Assembly: GCA_022820835.1 (NCBI GenBank) | Contig: JAJEET010000120.1 | Span: forward strand, 1 to 46,178 | From: Candidatus Poribacteria bacterium | Lineage (GTDB): Bacteria > Poribacteria > WGA-4E > WGA-3G | Reading direction: 5' to 3' | Length of the DNA stretch: 46,178 nt | Shown: piece by piece, positions 32,951 to 41,161 of the stretch | How positions within the stretch are numbered: position 1 is the first letter of the stretch | Layout: each line of letters starts with the position of its first letter | Translations under genes and position numbers: made by a program | Notes under the pieces: model-generated | What the model was told of the DNA's origin: nothing | The model's database searches: none | Seen by the model: the letters and a program-made list of their open reading frames with translations, nothing else

Positions 32951-33883
32951 ATGTTAAGTAAAATCCGATCCCTTGTCGTTCTGATACTCGTTTTGAGCTT
33001 CAGTACTGTCTCTATTGGAAACGAGTGGGCTAACTACTATTTCCCTGATACACCCGGCAGCTCCTGGACCTATGAAGACCAAGACGGCAACGAATTAACG
33101 CGCTACGCCATAGAACCTGAAAATATTGATGGTGAGACCTATCGCGCATTCAGTTATGACCCCGCTTTAGAAGACTGGGCAGACTTTGAACATTACGTTC
33201 AACCTTACTATTATCAGGTCGGCGACGATTGGGTGGCGTTTTTTGTCGGCACCGAAATTGAAAATGCGCTTAAGGCACATACAATCCGAGAGATGGACGA
33301 AGCACTTCCCTTCTTACGTGAACAGATGATGTCAGAGCTCCCTGAAGGGGCACCCATCTCCATTGATATCGACTACGATGTCAAAGCAGAATCGCAAGAC
33401 TATTTCTACCTGCTACCGACACCCGCTACCTTCAATGAAGAATGGACAGCACTTGAGCTAAGCGCAACGCTAACCCTCACAATCAACATCCGAGGGGCAC
33501 CGATAGAAATCCCCGGCGGCGCACCAACCATCACAACACACAGTTCCATCGTAGAGATCGGGAGAGCCACCGGAACAGAAACCGTTGATACGCCTGCCGG
33601 AACCTTTGAAGACTGCCTAATCGTCGAATACCAGACAAACGAAACAACGGAAATGGCGTTCTCCACACCCGGAGCACCACAGCAAGACCCCGAAGAACGG
33701 GATGCCACCACCATAACAACCCTCTGGTTAGCACCAAACGTCGGGATCGTCAAATTTAAACACGAACATCCTGAGGCTGATGAAGCAAGAGCGGAACTCG
33801 GATTGGCACCCGAGGGAGAGAAAACGTTGGAACTAACGAACTACGAAATCGCCGGCTCGCCTTCGGAGGTCGAAGTCGAATGA
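32951..33883 (+). CDS. Secreted paralogue 4 of the tandem family, coupled to hemB
   Basis: The 310-aa protein has signal peptide [25 protein letters not shown], then [38 protein letters not shown] and [19 protein letters not shown] blocks follow, then [29 protein letters not shown] and [13 protein letters not shown]. It is the last of four tandem copies. Its stop (TGA 33881-33883) overlaps the hemB ATG by four bases (ATGA), so hemB translation is coupled to it. Whether that reflects function or just operon packing is unknown; no heme-binding motif such as CxxCH is present. Confidence 0.75.
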   Translation: MLSKIRSLVVLILVLSFSTVSIGNEWANYYFPDTPGSSWTYEDQDGNELTRYAIEPENIDGETYRAFSYDPALEDWADFEHYVQPYYYQVGDDWVAFFVGTEIENALKAHTIREMDEALPFLREQMMSELPEGAPISIDIDYDVKAESQDYFYLLPTPATFNEEWTALELSATLTLTINIRGAPIEIPGGAPTITTHSSIVEIGRATGTETVDTPAGTFEDCLIVEYQTNETTEMAFSTPGAPQQDPEERDATTITTLWLAPNVGIVKFKHEHPEADEARAELGLAPEGEKTLELTNYEIAGSPSEVEVE

Positions 33884-34851
33884 GCACCTTTCCTATCTAC
33901 CGTCCAAGACGGCTACGCGCAAACGAAAACCTGCGACGACTCGTTCGCGAAACAGCACTCTCCGTCGATGACCTCATCTATCCGATGTTCGTCATGCACG
34001 GAAACGATACAGCAATCGAAATTTCAGCAATGCCAGGATGCTATCAGTACTCGGTTGACAGACTCGTCATTGCCGCGAAAGAACTCGTTACGCTCGGCAT
34101 TCCAGGAATAATTCTGTTCGGTATTCCAGCGTCGAAAAACCCACTCGGCACTGAGGCTTATGCCGAAGATGGCATCATTCAACAAGCAGTTCGCGCCATC
34201 AAAGACGCTGTGCCGGACCTACTGGTCATCACAGATGTCTGTCTCTGCGAATACACCGATCACGGACACTGCGGCTTAATTGAAGCCAACGAAGTCCAAA
34301 ACGACCCGACACTGGAATTGCTCGCTAAAGAAAGCCTCTCACACGCACGCGCCGGTGCCGATGTCATCGCACCCTCAGATATGATGGACGGTCGCGTCGG
34401 CGCAATTCGCGAAGCACTTGACGAAAACGGCTACGAGAATATACCCATTATGGCATACTCCGCCAAATATGCTTCGGCATTTTACGGGCCCTTTCGTGAA
34501 GCAGCGGAGTCCGCACCACAGTTCGGCGACCGACGCTCCTATCAGATGGACCCCGCAAACGCTGAGGAGGCATTGCGAGAAGTCGCCTTAGACATCCAAG
34601 AAGGCGCGGACATCCTCATGGTGAAACCTGCACTCGCCTATCTTGATGTCATCCATCGCGTCAAGACGGAATTTCAGGTACCTGTCGCCGCGTATAACGT
34701 CAGTGGTGAATACGCCATGATTAAAGCAGCCGCACAGAACGGCTGGATTGATGAAGCGCGGGTCGCACTCGAAACATTAACCAGCATCAAGCGCGCAGGC
34801 GCAGATATGATTTTAACCTATTTCGCAAAATTCGTTGTCGAGCGGCTATAA
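33880..34851 (+). CDS. hemB: Delta-aminolevulinic acid dehydratase (porphobilinogen synthase)
   Basis: HemB condenses two 5-aminolevulinate molecules to porphobilinogen. The 323-aa protein has [18 protein letters not shown], the Cys-type zinc site [30 protein letters not shown], the active-site lysine blocks [16 protein letters not shown] and [12 protein letters not shown], and [13 protein letters not shown]. Conserved active-site lysines and three zinc cysteines are all present, so a zinc-dependent active enzyme is expected. Its start overlaps the preceding gene by four bases, with GGAGG ten bases upstream. It opens the tetrapyrrole cluster that runs to 43.6 kb. Confidence 0.96.
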   Translation: MSTFPIYRPRRLRANENLRRLVRETALSVDDLIYPMFVMHGNDTAIEISAMPGCYQYSVDRLVIAAKELVTLGIPGIILFGIPASKNPLGTEAYAEDGIIQQAVRAIKDAVPDLLVITDVCLCEYTDHGHCGLIEANEVQNDPTLELLAKESLSHARAGADVIAPSDMMDGRVGAIREALDENGYENIPIMAYSAKYASAFYGPFREAAESAPQFGDRRSYQMDPANAEEALREVALDIQEGADILMVKPALAYLDVIHRVKTEFQVPVAAYNVSGEYAMIKAAAQNGWIDEARVALETLTSIKRAGADMILTYFAKFVVERL

Positions 34852-34956
34852 CATGGCTGTCGGCGATTAGCAGTCAGCAGTTAGCAAGGGGATGCTGGTT
34901 CGTTAGAACCTCTTGACTGACGGCTGAAGGCGATAGCCGAGGGCTATAAAAAATAT
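34852..34956. repeat. GGCTGA/AGCAGTCAGC iterated repeat between hemB and hemL
   Basis: The gap carries CGGCGATTAGCAGTCAGCAGTTAGC, then CCTCTTGACTGACGGCTGAAGGCGATAGCC. The element CCTCTTGACTGAC is repeated near 36382-36394. It matches the GGCTGA family seen around rtcB. A GGAGG site before hemL follows it directly. Confidence 0.6.
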
Positions 34957-34968
34957 GGAGGAATCGCT

Positions 34969-36252
34969 TTGGAGAGTCGTAAATCTTTGGATGCATGGCA
35001 AAAAGCACAACAATCTATCCCGGGTGGGGTCAACAGTCCCGTCCGAAATTTCAGTAAAGTCGGTGAGTACCCCCGTTTCATTGCGCGCGGCGAAGGCTCA
35101 AAAATATACGACATCGACGGGAACGAATATATTGATTACGTCGCCTCTTGGGGGCCATTAGTTTTAGGACACGCGCACCCAAGCGTTGTGGACGCTATCA
35201 GTGCAGCCGCAGCAAATGGCACCAGCTTCGGTGCCCCGACAACTCTCGAAACAGAACTCGCCGAGATTATCGTCAATGCTCTACCTTCGATCGAACGGGT
35301 ACGACTCGTCAATTCCGGCACTGAAGCCACAATGAGCGCAATCCGCGTCGCACGCGGATATACCCGACGAGATAAAATTCTCAAGATTGATGGATGCTAT
35401 CACGGACACGTTGACTATCTGCTGGCGAAAGCCGGTTCAGGAGTCGCAACTTTTGGACTCTCCGATAGCGGTGGTGTCCCCGAAGATTTCGCACGCAATA
35501 CACTCACTGTACCGTTCAACAATACCGACGCTGTCCGAGAAGCAATAGAAGCCAATCCGGACGAAGTTGCATGCCTCATCCTCGAACCGATTATGGGAAA
35601 TATGGGGATCATCCCACCACAGGACGGATACCTCAACGAGCTCCGCGAAATTACCGAACAGCACGGTATCGTACTCATCTTCGACGAAGTCATTACCGGA
35701 TTTCGGGTGGCGTACGGCGGCTCTCAAACCCGATATAACGTCACACCCGATATGACCTGTCTCGGAAAAATTATCGGAGGAGGGCTGCCCGTCGGCGCGT
35801 ATGGCGGAAAACGGGAAATCATGCAATGTGTCGCACCAGAAGGGGATGTCTATCAGGCAGGAACCCTGTCTGGGAACCCTTTAGCCGTTACCGCAGGCAT
35901 CACGACACTCAAAAAACTCGCTGAACCGGGAGTGTACGAACAACTCGAGAGTCGTGCCGCCGCACTTGCAGACGGACTCGCTCAGGCTACCAAAAAACAC
36001 AATGTTGACGCTTGGCACAGCCGCGTCGGATCGATGCTGATGCTCTACTTCACGCCGGGAACTGTTACCGATGCTGACGGTGCACGCACAGCGGATACCG
36101 AACGCTTTCGGAAATACTTCTGGGGACTCGCTGAACATGGTGTCTACGTTGCACCGTCTCAGTTCGAGGCAGGTTTCGTCTCATTAGTCCACTCCGAGGA
36201 CGACATCGACAAAACCGTTCAAGCCGCAACACAGGTACTGGCTAACCTCTAA
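34969..36252 (+). CDS. hemL: Glutamate-1-semialdehyde 2,1-aminomutase
   Basis: This PLP enzyme makes 5-aminolevulinate from glutamate-1-semialdehyde, the second step of the C5 route. The 427-aa protein starts at TTG 34969 (GGAGG seven bases upstream). It reads SIPGGVNSPVRNFSKVG, FIARGEGSKIYDIDGNEYIDYVASWGPLVLGHAHP, VRLVNSGTEATMSAIRVARGYTRRDKILKIDGCYHGH, LIFDEVITGFRV and the PLP-lysine block CLGKIIGGGLPVGAYGGK. It ends with AGTLSGNPLAVTAG and SQFEAGFVSLVHSEDDID. These blocks distinguish it from ordinary class III aminotransferases. With hemA downstream it supplies aminolevulinate to hemB. Confidence 0.96.
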   Translation: MESRKSLDAWQKAQQSIPGGVNSPVRNFSKVGEYPRFIARGEGSKIYDIDGNEYIDYVASWGPLVLGHAHPSVVDAISAAAANGTSFGAPTTLETELAEIIVNALPSIERVRLVNSGTEATMSAIRVARGYTRRDKILKIDGCYHGHVDYLLAKAGSGVATFGLSDSGGVPEDFARNTLTVPFNNTDAVREAIEANPDEVACLILEPIMGNMGIIPPQDGYLNELREITEQHGIVLIFDEVITGFRVAYGGSQTRYNVTPDMTCLGKIIGGGLPVGAYGGKREIMQCVAPEGDVYQAGTLSGNPLAVTAGITTLKKLAEPGVYEQLESRAAALADGLAQATKKHNVDAWHSRVGSMLMLYFTPGTVTDADGARTADTERFRKYFWGLAEHGVYVAPSQFEAGFVSLVHSEDDIDKTVQAATQVLANL

Positions 36253-36424
36253 AGGTTATCAGTCATCAGTTCGGTTTTTCTGCGAAAAACCTTTCAGTTA
36301 TCAGAGGAACAGTTATCGGTTATTGGTTATCAGTTAATCTCCTGTGGCGGTTGCTATTTCTGTCGAAACCACGAGGAACCTCTTGACTGACAACTGACAA
36401 CTGACAACTGAAAACTATTACATT
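36253..36424. repeat. CAGTTATCAG / CTGACAACTG iterated repeats with hairpin
   Basis: The gap is almost entirely iterations of GGTTATCAGT, CAGTTATCAG and TGACAACTGACAACTGA. It includes an 8-bp hairpin GGTTTTTC/GAAAAACC (36273-36280, 36284-36291; loop TGC). The last iteration ends about 10 nt before the ispB-like start, so that gene lacks a visible Shine-Dalgarno. Confidence 0.7.
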
Positions 36425-37405
36425 ATGTCCAGCTTTAAGCAAATCGTTGAATTGATTGCCGATGATCTCACTGCCGTTGAGGCGAAACTCACAGAACAGA
36501 CAGCGAGTGAGTACAGTTTCGTTGATATGGCAGTCCAACATGTCGTCGAAGGCGGCGGTAAAAGACTCCGTCCGATCCTCGTCGTGCTTTCTGCCAAAGT
36601 CTGTGGATACGAAGGGAGCGACGCACACACGCTCGCGGCTGTTGTCGAACTTATCCACGTCGCATCGCTCGTTCATGACGATGTACTCGATGAAGCCGCT
36701 ATCCGTCGTGGGCGCGAGACATTACAGACGAAGTGGGGTAATAAAGTCGCTGTTCTCGTCGGTGATTACCTCCACGCACGCGTCCTTTCCATGCTCGTCG
36801 CACGCCGCGCCGATGACCCAGCAATGGCAATCCTCGCTGATACCACGCAGGCGATGTGCGAAGGTGAAGTCATCCACGCATATAAGAGCGGCGATTTTGA
36901 CATTTCCGAAGCCGAGTACCTCAAAATTATCAGCTTCAAAACCGGTAAACTGATCACCGCCTCCTGCACCCTCGGCGCACACCTCGGCACTACCGACAAA
37001 CAGACGCTTGAAGCACTCACAACCTATGGACAACAAATCGGAACCGCCTTCCAAATCGTTGATGATGTCCTCGATTTCACAGAAGACACTGACAAATTGG
37101 GCAAAAACGCGTTCGGAGACCTACGAGAGGGAAAACTCACTTTTCCGATCATCTATGCCAGATCCGTCTGCAATGATGATGAAAAGCAGACACTTGAAAA
37201 GGTCTTGAATTCTAATACGGACGAAGCCGAGGCAATCGCCTTCGTCGAATCTCTGTTCCAGCACTACGGGGTTGAAGTACACTGCCTAAAAGTCGCACAA
37301 AACTACGCTGACCGCGCCAAAGTAGCACTAACAGTCTTACCGGAGATACCCGCACGCGTCGCACTCGAACAACTTGCAGACTACGTCGTCGCACGAGAAT
37401 CGTAA
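36425..37405 (+). CDS. Polyprenyl diphosphate synthase (trans-prenyltransferase)
   Basis: The 326-aa protein belongs to the IspB/HepT-type chain-elongating prenyltransferases that make the isoprenoid tail of quinones. It shows GGGKRLRPIL, the first Asp-rich motif LVHDDVLDEA preceded by ELIHVASL, GDYLHARVLSMLV, the second Asp-rich motif FQIVDDVLDFTED and the C-terminal KLTFPIIYA. Residues before the first DDxxD are medium sized, so a long product (octaprenyl class) is likely but chain length cannot be fixed. It sits between hemL and the siroheme gene. Pairing with heme genes is plausible because the product could serve quinone or heme side chains; this is inference. Confidence 0.9.
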   Translation: MSSFKQIVELIADDLTAVEAKLTEQTASEYSFVDMAVQHVVEGGGKRLRPILVVLSAKVCGYEGSDAHTLAAVVELIHVASLVHDDVLDEAAIRRGRETLQTKWGNKVAVLVGDYLHARVLSMLVARRADDPAMAILADTTQAMCEGEVIHAYKSGDFDISEAEYLKIISFKTGKLITASCTLGAHLGTTDKQTLEALTTYGQQIGTAFQIVDDVLDFTEDTDKLGKNAFGDLREGKLTFPIIYARSVCNDDEKQTLEKVLNSNTDEAEAIAFVESLFQHYGVEVHCLKVAQNYADRAKVALTVLPEIPARVALEQLADYVVARES

Positions 37406-37551
37406 GGAACAGTACTCAAGACTCAGTTATCAGTACTCGGCAATCAAATAACATTACTTTGTGAAACAGAAACGTGCGAAATAAAAGCGTCTCTTAACTG
37501 GGTACTGAAAAGCTTTCGCAGAAAACCGTACTGACAGTCGATAACTATAAT
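37406..37551. repeat. Repeat-rich gap with GCTTTC-GCA-GAAAAC hairpin
   Basis: The gap contains CTCAGTTATCAGTACTCGGC and a short hairpin at 37512-37526 matching those at 29905-29919 and 36273-36291. A CTGACAGTCGATAACT iteration ends three bases from the next ATG. No ribosome site is visible. Confidence 0.6.
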
Positions 37552-38739
37552 ATGTTTTATCCTGCGTACATAAACCTTCAGGGCCGAAAATGTCTCGTTA
37601 TCGGAGGTGGCACCGTTGCTGAACGGAAAGTTGTCGCTATGCTCATTAGTGGCGGCGATGTTACCGTTATCAGTCCAGACGCAACCGAATTAGTGGCGTT
37701 TCTCGCAAACATCGGCACGATTCGCTGGCACAAAAGACAGGTGAAGGCAGGCGATACAACCGGCTATTTTCTTGTCTGCGCCGCAACCGACTTCACGGAC
37801 ATTAACACTGCTGTTTTCACGGAAGCATACGAAAAAAACAATATCCGATTGGTCAATGTCGTTGATGTTATCCCGCAATGCACCTTCGCCGCTGCTTCTG
37901 TTGTAACGGACGGTGAGCTGATGTTCAGCATCTCCACGAGTGGAAAAAGCCCCGCAATGAGCCGCCGTATCCGTGAACACTTTGAAAAAGTCCTGCCCGC
38001 TTCTTCTCTGTATACGCTCGGATACGAGAATGACGACCCCGTACCGATTAAGAATCAAGGACTACCCTATCCGATCTATCTTCTGCTGGAAGGTCGTCCG
38101 TGTGTCGTCGTATGTGAGAAAAAGACACCAGAGATTGAACGCCGAATCTCGCTATTAAACCGATGTAACGCAACAGTTGTCCGCACTGCACCCGATAAAC
38201 TGAGTCCGCATCTCCTTGAAGGTGCGTTCCTTGTCGTCTTTGACAATATATCTGAAATAGATGCCGTCTACAAAGGTAACAGCGGATTCATTTCGGAGTG
38301 TCTTGAAGAACCGAGTGCTGGCACCTACTTCACCCCGGTCCTCGTCGTAGATGACAATCTGATAATTAGCGTATCATCGCGAGACAGTATCAACACCGAA
38401 AAAGCGAAACGCCTTCATAAACAACTCACGAACCAGTTTGAAAACAACGGTTACGGTGCATTTATTGAGTTCCTCGGAACGCTCCGTCCGCAAGTCCTGA
38501 AGGCATTCCGGACCTCGAAAAAACGCGCCCAATTTTTCGACACGCTCATCGACACCGTTGAAACGAATGGCGTACACACCCAGACCTGCTGCTTTGGACT
38601 TACAAATCCCGAATGTTCTGCTGAATGCCTTTTCAACTGGATTCGGCAGGGTCATCTGGAACGCGCTAACACCTTTACTTCAGACCTTTTAGCAGTACAT
38701 ACGTCAAAATCATTCAGTTCCGCGATGGCTGACGGCTAA
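37552..38739 (+). CDS. Precorrin-2 dehydrogenase/ferrochelatase-like protein with duplicated domain
   Basis: The 395-aa protein has an N-terminal siroheme-synthase-N (Met8/CysG-N) module, residues ~1-150. It reads MFYPAYINLQGRKCLVIGGGTVAERKV, FLVCAATDFTDINTAVF, LVNVVDVIPQCTFAAASVVTDGELMFSISTSGKSP and ends RRIREHFEKVLP. The Asp in NVVD matches the catalytic Asp of Met8. A second copy (about 168-310) begins YPIYLLLEGRPCVVVCEKKTPEIERR and has FLVVFDNISEIDAVY, TPVLVVDDNLIISVSSRDS and RLHKQL. It has lost the GGG dinucleotide motif and the catalytic Asp. The C-terminal part is Cys-containing (TQTCCFGLTNPECSAECLF). The final residues, AMADG, are encoded by an intergenic GGCTGACGGCT repeat. It would oxidise precorrin-2 to sirohydrochlorin and perhaps insert iron. 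Confidence 0.82.
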   Translation: MFYPAYINLQGRKCLVIGGGTVAERKVVAMLISGGDVTVISPDATELVAFLANIGTIRWHKRQVKAGDTTGYFLVCAATDFTDINTAVFTEAYEKNNIRLVNVVDVIPQCTFAAASVVTDGELMFSISTSGKSPAMSRRIREHFEKVLPASSLYTLGYENDDPVPIKNQGLPYPIYLLLEGRPCVVVCEKKTPEIERRISLLNRCNATVVRTAPDKLSPHLLEGAFLVVFDNISEIDAVYKGNSGFISECLEEPSAGTYFTPVLVVDDNLIISVSSRDSINTEKAKRLHKQLTNQFENNGYGAFIEFLGTLRPQVLKAFRTSKKRAQFFDTLIDTVETNGVHTQTCCFGLTNPECSAECLFNWIRQGHLERANTFTSDLLAVHTSKSFSSAMADG

Positions 38740-38749
38740 TAACAAGTTT

Positions 38750-39592
38750 ATGATCAACTTTCTATTCCTTCTAACACTTTTAATATACTTAGCAGCGAGT
38801 ATTTTTCAGACCCTTTCGCTTGCGCTCGGCAACCGCACCGAAGCGATAGCAATCCGTTCAACAATAGAACAGATCGCTTTTTCGGGAACCGCAATCGGCT
38901 TCGCCTTTTTGACGCTCTTTATTCCATTGTGGTGGCTACAGCAGGGGCATTTCCCGATGACACATTGGACAGATTCCATCGCCTTTTTTGCATGGGCAGT
39001 CACCTTGATTTATCTCATTATCGTCCGTTTGACGCAACTCCGTACACTCGGTAGTTTCGTGATGCCGGTTGCATTCATTGCTATTCTCATCTCATACAGT
39101 TTCGCAACACATACCGCCGCGCTGCCGGAACCGTTGCAAAATTACTGGTTACTCGCACACACGACACTCATCTTTCTCGCTTATGCTGCTTTCATTGCCG
39201 CATTCGGGTTCGGACTCATGTACCTCATAACAGAACAGAAAATCCGTAAAAAGACGGATACGCTACTCGACAATCTCCTCCCTTCTCTCGGCATATCTGA
39301 TGAACTCGGCTACCGTTGCACGATTCTCGGTGTGATTCTGCTCACAATGGGTGTCATTGTCGGCAGCCTCTGGACCCAATATATCAAAGATGTTCCGTGG
39401 AGATGGCTCGATGCAAAAGTCGTTGCCACCTTGGTGACGTGGTTCATCTATGTTGTCCAGATCGGTTTCCGCCAGTTTTGGGGGTGGCACGGACGCAGGG
39501 CAGCGTATACCGCAATCATCGGGTTCGTCGCTGTCCTCTGCACCTACGTCGGGGTTGACCTCTTTTTAGACAGCATGCATACTTATCGGTAA
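38750..39592 (+). CDS. CcsA/HemX-like cytochrome c assembly-type membrane protein
   Basis: The 280-aa protein has about eight hydrophobic segments: FLFLLTLLIYLAASIFQTLSL, IAFSGTAIGFAFLTLFIPLWW, SIAFFAWAVTLIYLIIVRL, FVMPVAFIAILISYSF, YWLLAHTTLIFLAYAAFIAAFGFG, TILGVILLTMGVIVGSLW, VATLVTWFIYVVQIGF and YTAIIGFVAVLCTYVG. The LLAHTTLIFLAYAAF helix with His matches the CcsA/CcmC/HemX family. The usual heme-handling WGxYWxWD motif is replaced by LWTQYIKDVPWRWLDAK, so it resembles HemX (found next to hemA in Bacillus) more than a true CcsA. It starts 10 nt after the siroheme gene, without a clear Shine-Dalgarno. It likely affects heme trafficking or GluTR levels. Confidence 0.8.
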   Translation: MINFLFLLTLLIYLAASIFQTLSLALGNRTEAIAIRSTIEQIAFSGTAIGFAFLTLFIPLWWLQQGHFPMTHWTDSIAFFAWAVTLIYLIIVRLTQLRTLGSFVMPVAFIAILISYSFATHTAALPEPLQNYWLLAHTTLIFLAYAAFIAAFGFGLMYLITEQKIRKKTDTLLDNLLPSLGISDELGYRCTILGVILLTMGVIVGSLWTQYIKDVPWRWLDAKVVATLVTWFIYVVQIGFRQFWGWHGRRAAYTAIIGFVAVLCTYVGVDLFLDSMHTYR

Positions 39593-39726
39593 CCGAAGAA
39601 CGGTACACCTCTTGGCATCGCAACTCGGTGTGTAATGTTTTTCTTTTGGAATTTACGCCTTCCGTTTCTGATGGTGGTTGTAACCGAGCCTGAGGCACCA
39701 ATTACATAGTATCGCAACCACAAAAT
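39593..39726. other. Intergenic region before hemA
   Basis: Nothing gene-like is seen between the CcsA/HemX gene and the hemA promoter. There is no T-tract hairpin after the CcsA/HemX stop, so read-through into hemA is possible in addition to the strong promoter that follows. Confidence 0.5.
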
Positions 39727-39755
39727 TTGACACAATCGCTGGTATATGATATAAT
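39727..39755 (+). promoter_or_regulatory. hemA: Perfect-consensus sigma-70 promoter of hemA
   Basis: TTGACA (39727-39732), a 17-nt spacer and TATAAT (39750-39755) match the sigma-70 consensus at all twelve positions with ideal spacing. The expected start near 39762 gives a roughly 48-nt leader to the hemA ATG. It implies strong, separate expression of hemA-hemC-cobA/hemD. Confidence 0.9.
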
Positions 39756-39809
39756 TTATTGGCACGTATAAACAACGTATCATCTTTTTTAATTTTTTTG
39801 GTTAAACGA

Positions 39810-41111
39810 ATGCATCCAATTGTCTCTATCGGAACCAGCCATCATGTTGCCCCGATCGAATTCAGGGAAAAGTTGGCGTTTTCCGAAGCACAACTTACTG
39901 AAGCCGTTCAACACCTTCGTGAGACCTATCAGGTTCAAGAGGCTGTGATCCTCTCGACCTGTAATCGCGTTGAGGTCTACGCAGTGGCGAATTCAATGCC
40001 TTCTAACGACGCAGCCGCGAAAATGTTGGTCGAATTCCTATCACGATACCACCGAATGAGCATTGAGTCGCTCAAGAAATGTACCTATCTCCATCACAAC
40101 TTGGAGACGATCCGACATCTCTTCAGAGTGACAGCAAGCCTCGATTCCATGGTAGTTGGGGAATCCCAAATTTTAGGGCAGGTCAAAGCGGCTTATGATG
40201 CCTCACGCGAGGCAGGCGGTGCAGGGACAATTCTGAACCGTCTTTTCACCAAGGCGTTCAGCGTCGGTAAACGTATCCGATCCGAGACGACCATCACTAC
40301 CGGTGCTGTCTCTATTAGCTACGCCGCTGTTGAACTTGCCAAAAAGATTTTCAATACACTCGAAGGCAAAACCGTCGCAATCGTCGGTGCCGGTGAAATG
40401 AGTGAACTCACGGCGAAACACCTCGTTTCAAACGGGGTCTCTAACGTCATCGTCGCAAACCGGACCTACGAACGCGCCGTAAAAATCGCAGAAAAATTTA
40501 ACGGCACACCGCTCGCTTACGACAGCAACCTCGACTTCCTCATTGATGCCGACATCGTCATCAGTTCCACCAATGCCCCTGATTATCTCATCAAACGGCA
40601 ACCCCTCACTGACATCATGCGCAGACGCAGACACCGATATATGTTCCTCATCGACATCGCTGTACCTCGCGATGTCGAACCCGACGTGAATAAAATTAAC
40701 CACGCCTTCCTTTACAACATTGACGATCTCGAAGCCGTCGTCGCTTCCAACCTCAAAGACCGGCAACAAGAGGCAACGCGCGCAGAACAAATTGTAACCG
40801 AAGAAGCGAAGCGGTTCTACGACCAACTACAAATCTTTCAGGTTAATCCTACTATTAAGGCACTCCATCAACAATTTCGAGAGATCGCTGACACGGAACT
40901 GCAGGCGTGTTTCTACAAAGCATCCCTCACAGATCAGCAGGCGGCAGCCGTAAACTCTATGACACAAGCCATTATCAAAAAACTGCTCCACGATCCGATG
41001 AAAAATCTCCGATACGCTGTCAACGATGGCGATGCCGATCACGCACAATACGTCCAAGCCTTACAAGAACTGTTCGCCTTGGATGTTAAAGATGAGGAAC
41101 CAGAACCGTAG
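39810..41111 (+). CDS. hemA: Glutamyl-tRNA reductase
   Basis: HemA reduces glutamyl-tRNA to glutamate-1-semialdehyde with NADPH, the committed step of the C5 tetrapyrrole route. The ATG at 39810 gives 433 aa beginning MHPIVSIGTSHHVAPIEFREKLAF. A longer in-frame reading begins upstream of the predicted transcript start and is rejected. Catalytic Cys51 sits in STCNRVEVY. GESQILGQVK, VAIVGAGEMSELTAKHL (NADPH fold) and FLIDIAVPRDVEP follow, and a C-terminal dimerisation helix ends the protein. It acts with HemL to feed HemB. A strong promoter precedes it. The leader carries no clear Shine-Dalgarno, which may limit translation. Confidence 0.96.
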   Translation: MHPIVSIGTSHHVAPIEFREKLAFSEAQLTEAVQHLRETYQVQEAVILSTCNRVEVYAVANSMPSNDAAAKMLVEFLSRYHRMSIESLKKCTYLHHNLETIRHLFRVTASLDSMVVGESQILGQVKAAYDASREAGGAGTILNRLFTKAFSVGKRIRSETTITTGAVSISYAAVELAKKIFNTLEGKTVAIVGAGEMSELTAKHLVSNGVSNVIVANRTYERAVKIAEKFNGTPLAYDSNLDFLIDADIVISSTNAPDYLIKRQPLTDIMRRRRHRYMFLIDIAVPRDVEPDVNKINHAFLYNIDDLEAVVASNLKDRQQEATRAEQIVTEEAKRFYDQLQIFQVNPTIKALHQQFREIADTELQACFYKASLTDQQAAAVNSMTQAIIKKLLHDPMKNLRYAVNDGDADHAQYVQALQELFALDVKDEEPEP

Positions 41112-41161
41112 AGAGATGTCCTGCACCTCATCCTACACGGTTTAGAATACAGGGGATTTCA

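Noticed and set aside
36253..36424. CRISPR array
   Set aside because: The units are iterated without regular spacers, differ in length and include palindromic hairpins; no cas gene is near.
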